Source: Karalla daura
Taxonomy: Eukaryota; Chordata; Actinopteri; Chaetodontiformes; Leiognathidae
Reading direction: 5' to 3'
DNA: 64,000 bases
Assembly (NCBI GenBank): GCA_029224185.1
Contig: CM055200.1
Span: 5,606,741-5,670,740, forward strand
The notes under the pieces were generated by a model. The model worked only from the letters and a program-made list of their open reading frames with translations, did no database searches and was not told the origin of the DNA. The stretch's first letter is position 1; every line of letters starts with the position of its first letter. The position numbers and the translations under genes are program-made. This document shows positions 61,161 through 64,000 of this stretch, one piece after another.

Positions 61161-61404
61161 GAGGCAGACCACTCTTTGACGATGCGCCTGGTAGGCTGGA
61201 GATGCGGCGTCCTATTAAAGTGAAAACAGTCACACGGGTGATGAATTCTCCCCATTTCCAAAACAGTATTTATTGCAGCGAAGAAGTATGACGCTGCAAG
61301 CGACCAGGTCAGAAACAACCAGTGTTCTTAATGTGAAATGTAGTCGCTCTGTACGCGATGGTGTCGCAGGAGTTTGCGCGTGCATTCACCGAGCGCAAGT
61401 AGCG

Positions 61405-61520
61405 CGAAGGTCACTAGTCCATCACAGGGCACACACACTATTCACTCTTATGCTCACTTAGCAGTCGAGAGTCTCCATTCAACCTTTACATGCATGTTTT
61501 TTGGACTGCAGGGAGGAAGT
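61405..61520 (-). mobile_element. SINE relic (middle), minus orientation
   Basis: GGTCACTAGTCCATCACAGG, GAGAGTCTCCATTCAACC and CATGCATGTTTTTTGGACTG follow the family order in minus orientation. It lies about 250 bp from the previous fragment, so the two could derive from separate insertions or one disrupted copy. Confidence 0.65.
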
Positions 61521-61989
61521 ACCAAGAGAAATACTTGCTCTTACAAAGGTGCTCATTAAGAGATGCCAGCTTTCATGCTTTCCTGCTATACAGAGCATGA
61601 GTTGGACTCTGGCTCTGGTTAACGGATGAAATAAGACAGCGATAGTTCATCTGGGTGTGAAGGACACAACTAATTTACGCTCATATAAGCTTTCAGTGGC
61701 GCAAAGTAAAATAAATTCTTACCCCTGAGTCTGTTCATTCAGTGGCCTATTTAAAGAATCAGCAGACCCTCCAATTATGTGTTCATGCACAGAAGCATCT
61801 GAGTTTTTTTTCCTGATTGATTGAATGATTCTGCAAGAATGCTTGTCATCTGTGATTCATCCAGTTAAATCCCAAGACCATCACTGTCCTTTGAGTAGCT
61901 GGTTTCTTGAAGGATCAAACCATCTTGACCAGTTACTTTATGCATAAAAATCTTTTTCTTTTTGTAATAATACCAAATAGCCATCAATT

Positions 61990-62275
61990 GAATTCATCCA
62001 TTATCTTAGTTGTTTGTACCCACCAAAGTCACAGGGTGCTGCTGGTGCCCAGCTCCAGTGCACATAGGGTGAAGCCAGAACACACATCATTCACGCTCAT
62101 AAACATACTCAGGGCTTATTTAGAGTCTCCTGTTAACCTAAACGTCAATGTATTTGGACTGTGGGAGGAAACTACTGGACAAGGTGAAAACCCAAACAGG
62201 TCCCATGAGAACGTCCATCGCAATCCTTTCGATCTGACCAAGACTCAAACTTGGGAACCTCCTGCTGAACCCCCT
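61990..62275 (-). mobile_element. SINE relic, minus orientation, near full length
   Basis: It runs from TTCATCCATTATCTTAG through GTATTTGGACTGTGGGAGG and GGTGAAAACCCAAACAGG to CAAACTTGGGAACCTCCTGC, i.e. tail, body and part of the tRNA-like region in minus orientation. It is diverged. Confidence 0.7.
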
Positions 62276-64000
62276 TGTCACTTCCACAATTAAAAAGAAA
62301 AGAAAATGTCCCTTTCATGTTACCAGTGTCTATAGTTCAACTAGTCGATGCTACACCAATTTCGAGGCACACCCTTACAAAACTGAAAACTGCAGTTTTA
62401 CATCAACTCTGGTGAAAAGAGAAAGAAGACATGATGATGACAAGCAAAACGTTATCAAGTATGCACATGTATATTTGATGCGCTGGATTTTGTATTTCAA
62501 GCATTCGTGTCTGTTAAGTGGCAACAATGCAGATCTATCTGTATGGTGATCACATGGTCCTCCTGTTATGTAATGTAATTTGAAAAGTGTGGTAATAAGG
62601 GGCTGCAATAGCATGCGGATCAGTTTTCAGTCTGCAGAGTCTGCAGATGTAATGCTCCCTGCAGACCTACTCCCACACTCCTTCAGGTCGGCAGCCTTGA
62701 GATTACTTATATAGCCCTGGCAAACCAGCATCCATTCCTTCTCTATGGCGGGCCCTCGTGCAGCTCTACATGCTTTTTTTTGGCTGCAGATTCACATGTG
62801 CTTCTTTATATGTCATTTGTCTGGAGCACCTGAAGTGAAAAAGGAGTATTTTGCTTACGGAATTGTTTTAGAGAATATTCATCAACAGTTTATGTTGTGA
62901 GAAGAGTGGGTGGTTGTAAACCTTTAAATCTGCTCCATCTCCCACTGTGTAAAGTAATACAACGACACCACCACTCTCGGCAGGTATACCTGCAATTTGT
63001 ATGAGAGTGGTCAGCCTCTTTTTGTTATTCAGTTATCCAGTACACAATCAAGTCATTTGTAGATGTATACTCTGTTGATATGTGTGGTATATACCTAAAT
63101 TTTAAGCATATTTGCAAATAAAAATCTGTTTTCTTTCTGTAATTCCCTCTGACAGTCTCTCGATTAGTCAGTCATAACAGGTCCTGCTTGACATGCTCAG
63201 ACTTTCTTTCTTTCCTGGGCTTCCTCAGACGTTTCATCTAGGTTTGGTTCCAGAAATGGAGCACCACTGGCAACAAAATAAAATGCAGCTCCACCAACTG
63301 CACTGCAGTGTTTCTGGAAACATGTAGGATAATGTGAGCACAACCATGGCATCCTTATGGGGCAGTGTCAAACTTAAAGCCTTTAGCAGCGGAACAGGAG
63401 TGTTAAATTGTCAGCTGTTTATGCATGCTGGTCTGCCGCTGCCTGAGCAAATGAGTCCTGCTCGGTAACACAGGAGGCTTTATTAGTTGAAGATTTGGTA
63501 ACACTTCCCCCGAGTAGCTTAGATTAATTCGGTACGCCATAGCTTTTATTGCGTTAGACCAGCCTAGATGGAGTGTGTCCTCTCTCAAGTGGTGTGCCAC
63601 ATTGCATCGCCACTTTTCCACAGATGCCCAAAGTAGGCAAACCGATCACTGTAGCGGCAGAAAATGCCTCTTTAATTTTTTTCCCTCATTTTTAATGCCC
63701 AAAGCCCAGAAAATTGACACAAAGTCTATTTATTAGGCTCATAATCAGTAACCTCACCTCATGCTACTAAATCCTACACATGGGACTTTAAAAACATCTT
63801 TGAAAAAACAATCTTGCATTTAGCTACAATTTTGTCTGTTTAATGTCATTTGAGTAAACTATTTATCTTGTTTGTTCTGTGTCTGTGATTGCATCATAGC
63901 TGAGAAATTGATATTTTGATGTCAAAATTGTATTTGGTGGATAACTGCAGGGTAGAGTTAGAGTTGCAGGATAGAGGCTAAAGTCCTTTTCACCTGTTCA

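Larger units (their letters stand above)
60901..64000. other. Intergenic region upstream of pcsk2
   Basis: No open frame resembles a known protein. It holds three SINE relics in minus orientation (61015-61160, 61405-61520, 61990-62275) and a nested palindrome (62972-63010). The rest is AT-rich and unassigned. Confidence 0.7.

Overview
The window is vertebrate nuclear DNA, almost certainly from a ray-finned (teleost) fish. Genes are split by GT-AG introns, the proteins are clear but diverged counterparts of mammalian ones, and the non-coding DNA is rich in long CA/TG and TA microsatellites, relics of a tRNA-derived SINE family and a decayed L2/CR1-like LINE. I see no bacterial, phage, CRISPR or operon structure.

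Four protein-coding genes can be modelled exon by exon. (1) 1-995, plus strand: the 3' exons of pleckstrin (plek), with the C-terminal PH domain; its 5' part lies outside the window. (2) 13689-18350, minus strand: a two-coding-exon prokineticin receptor (390 aa) with the intron exactly in the DRY motif, and a probable non-coding leader exon around 19378-19730. (3) 27299-35633, plus strand: complete 8-exon filensin (bfsp1, 696 aa), a lens beaded-filament protein with a repeat-rich tail. (4) 37343-60466, minus strand: complete 12-exon prohormone convertase 2 (pcsk2, 641 aa). All splice junctions of genes 2-4 keep the reading frame, and the lengths agree with the human proteins.

Layout: plek and prokr converge across about 11 kb of gene-poor DNA (1789-13127). 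Prokr and bfsp1 are divergent across about 8 kb that holds a SINE cluster and the LINE relic. Bfsp1 and pcsk2 converge with only about 0.6 kb between their likely poly(A) signals. Upstream of pcsk2 (60467-64000) there is a CpG-rich, repeat-edged promoter region and then three more SINE relics. The four genes do not form one pathway: signalling adaptor, neuroendocrine GPCR, lens cytoskeleton and secretory-granule protease. Their linkage looks like conserved chromosomal neighbourhood. In human, PLEK and PROKR1 are neighbours on 2p, while PROKR2, BFSP1 and PCSK2 are on 20p12, so the fish block joins what are two human neighbourhoods.

I did not find a convincing undescribed biological system. The most notable extras are a perfect 19-bp hairpin at 2083-2126, a T21 tract at the pcsk2 exon 2 acceptor, a hexanucleotide-repeat Ser/Thr tract in the filensin tail, several enhancer-like low-repeat blocks in pcsk2 introns, and two strong CTCF-like motifs.
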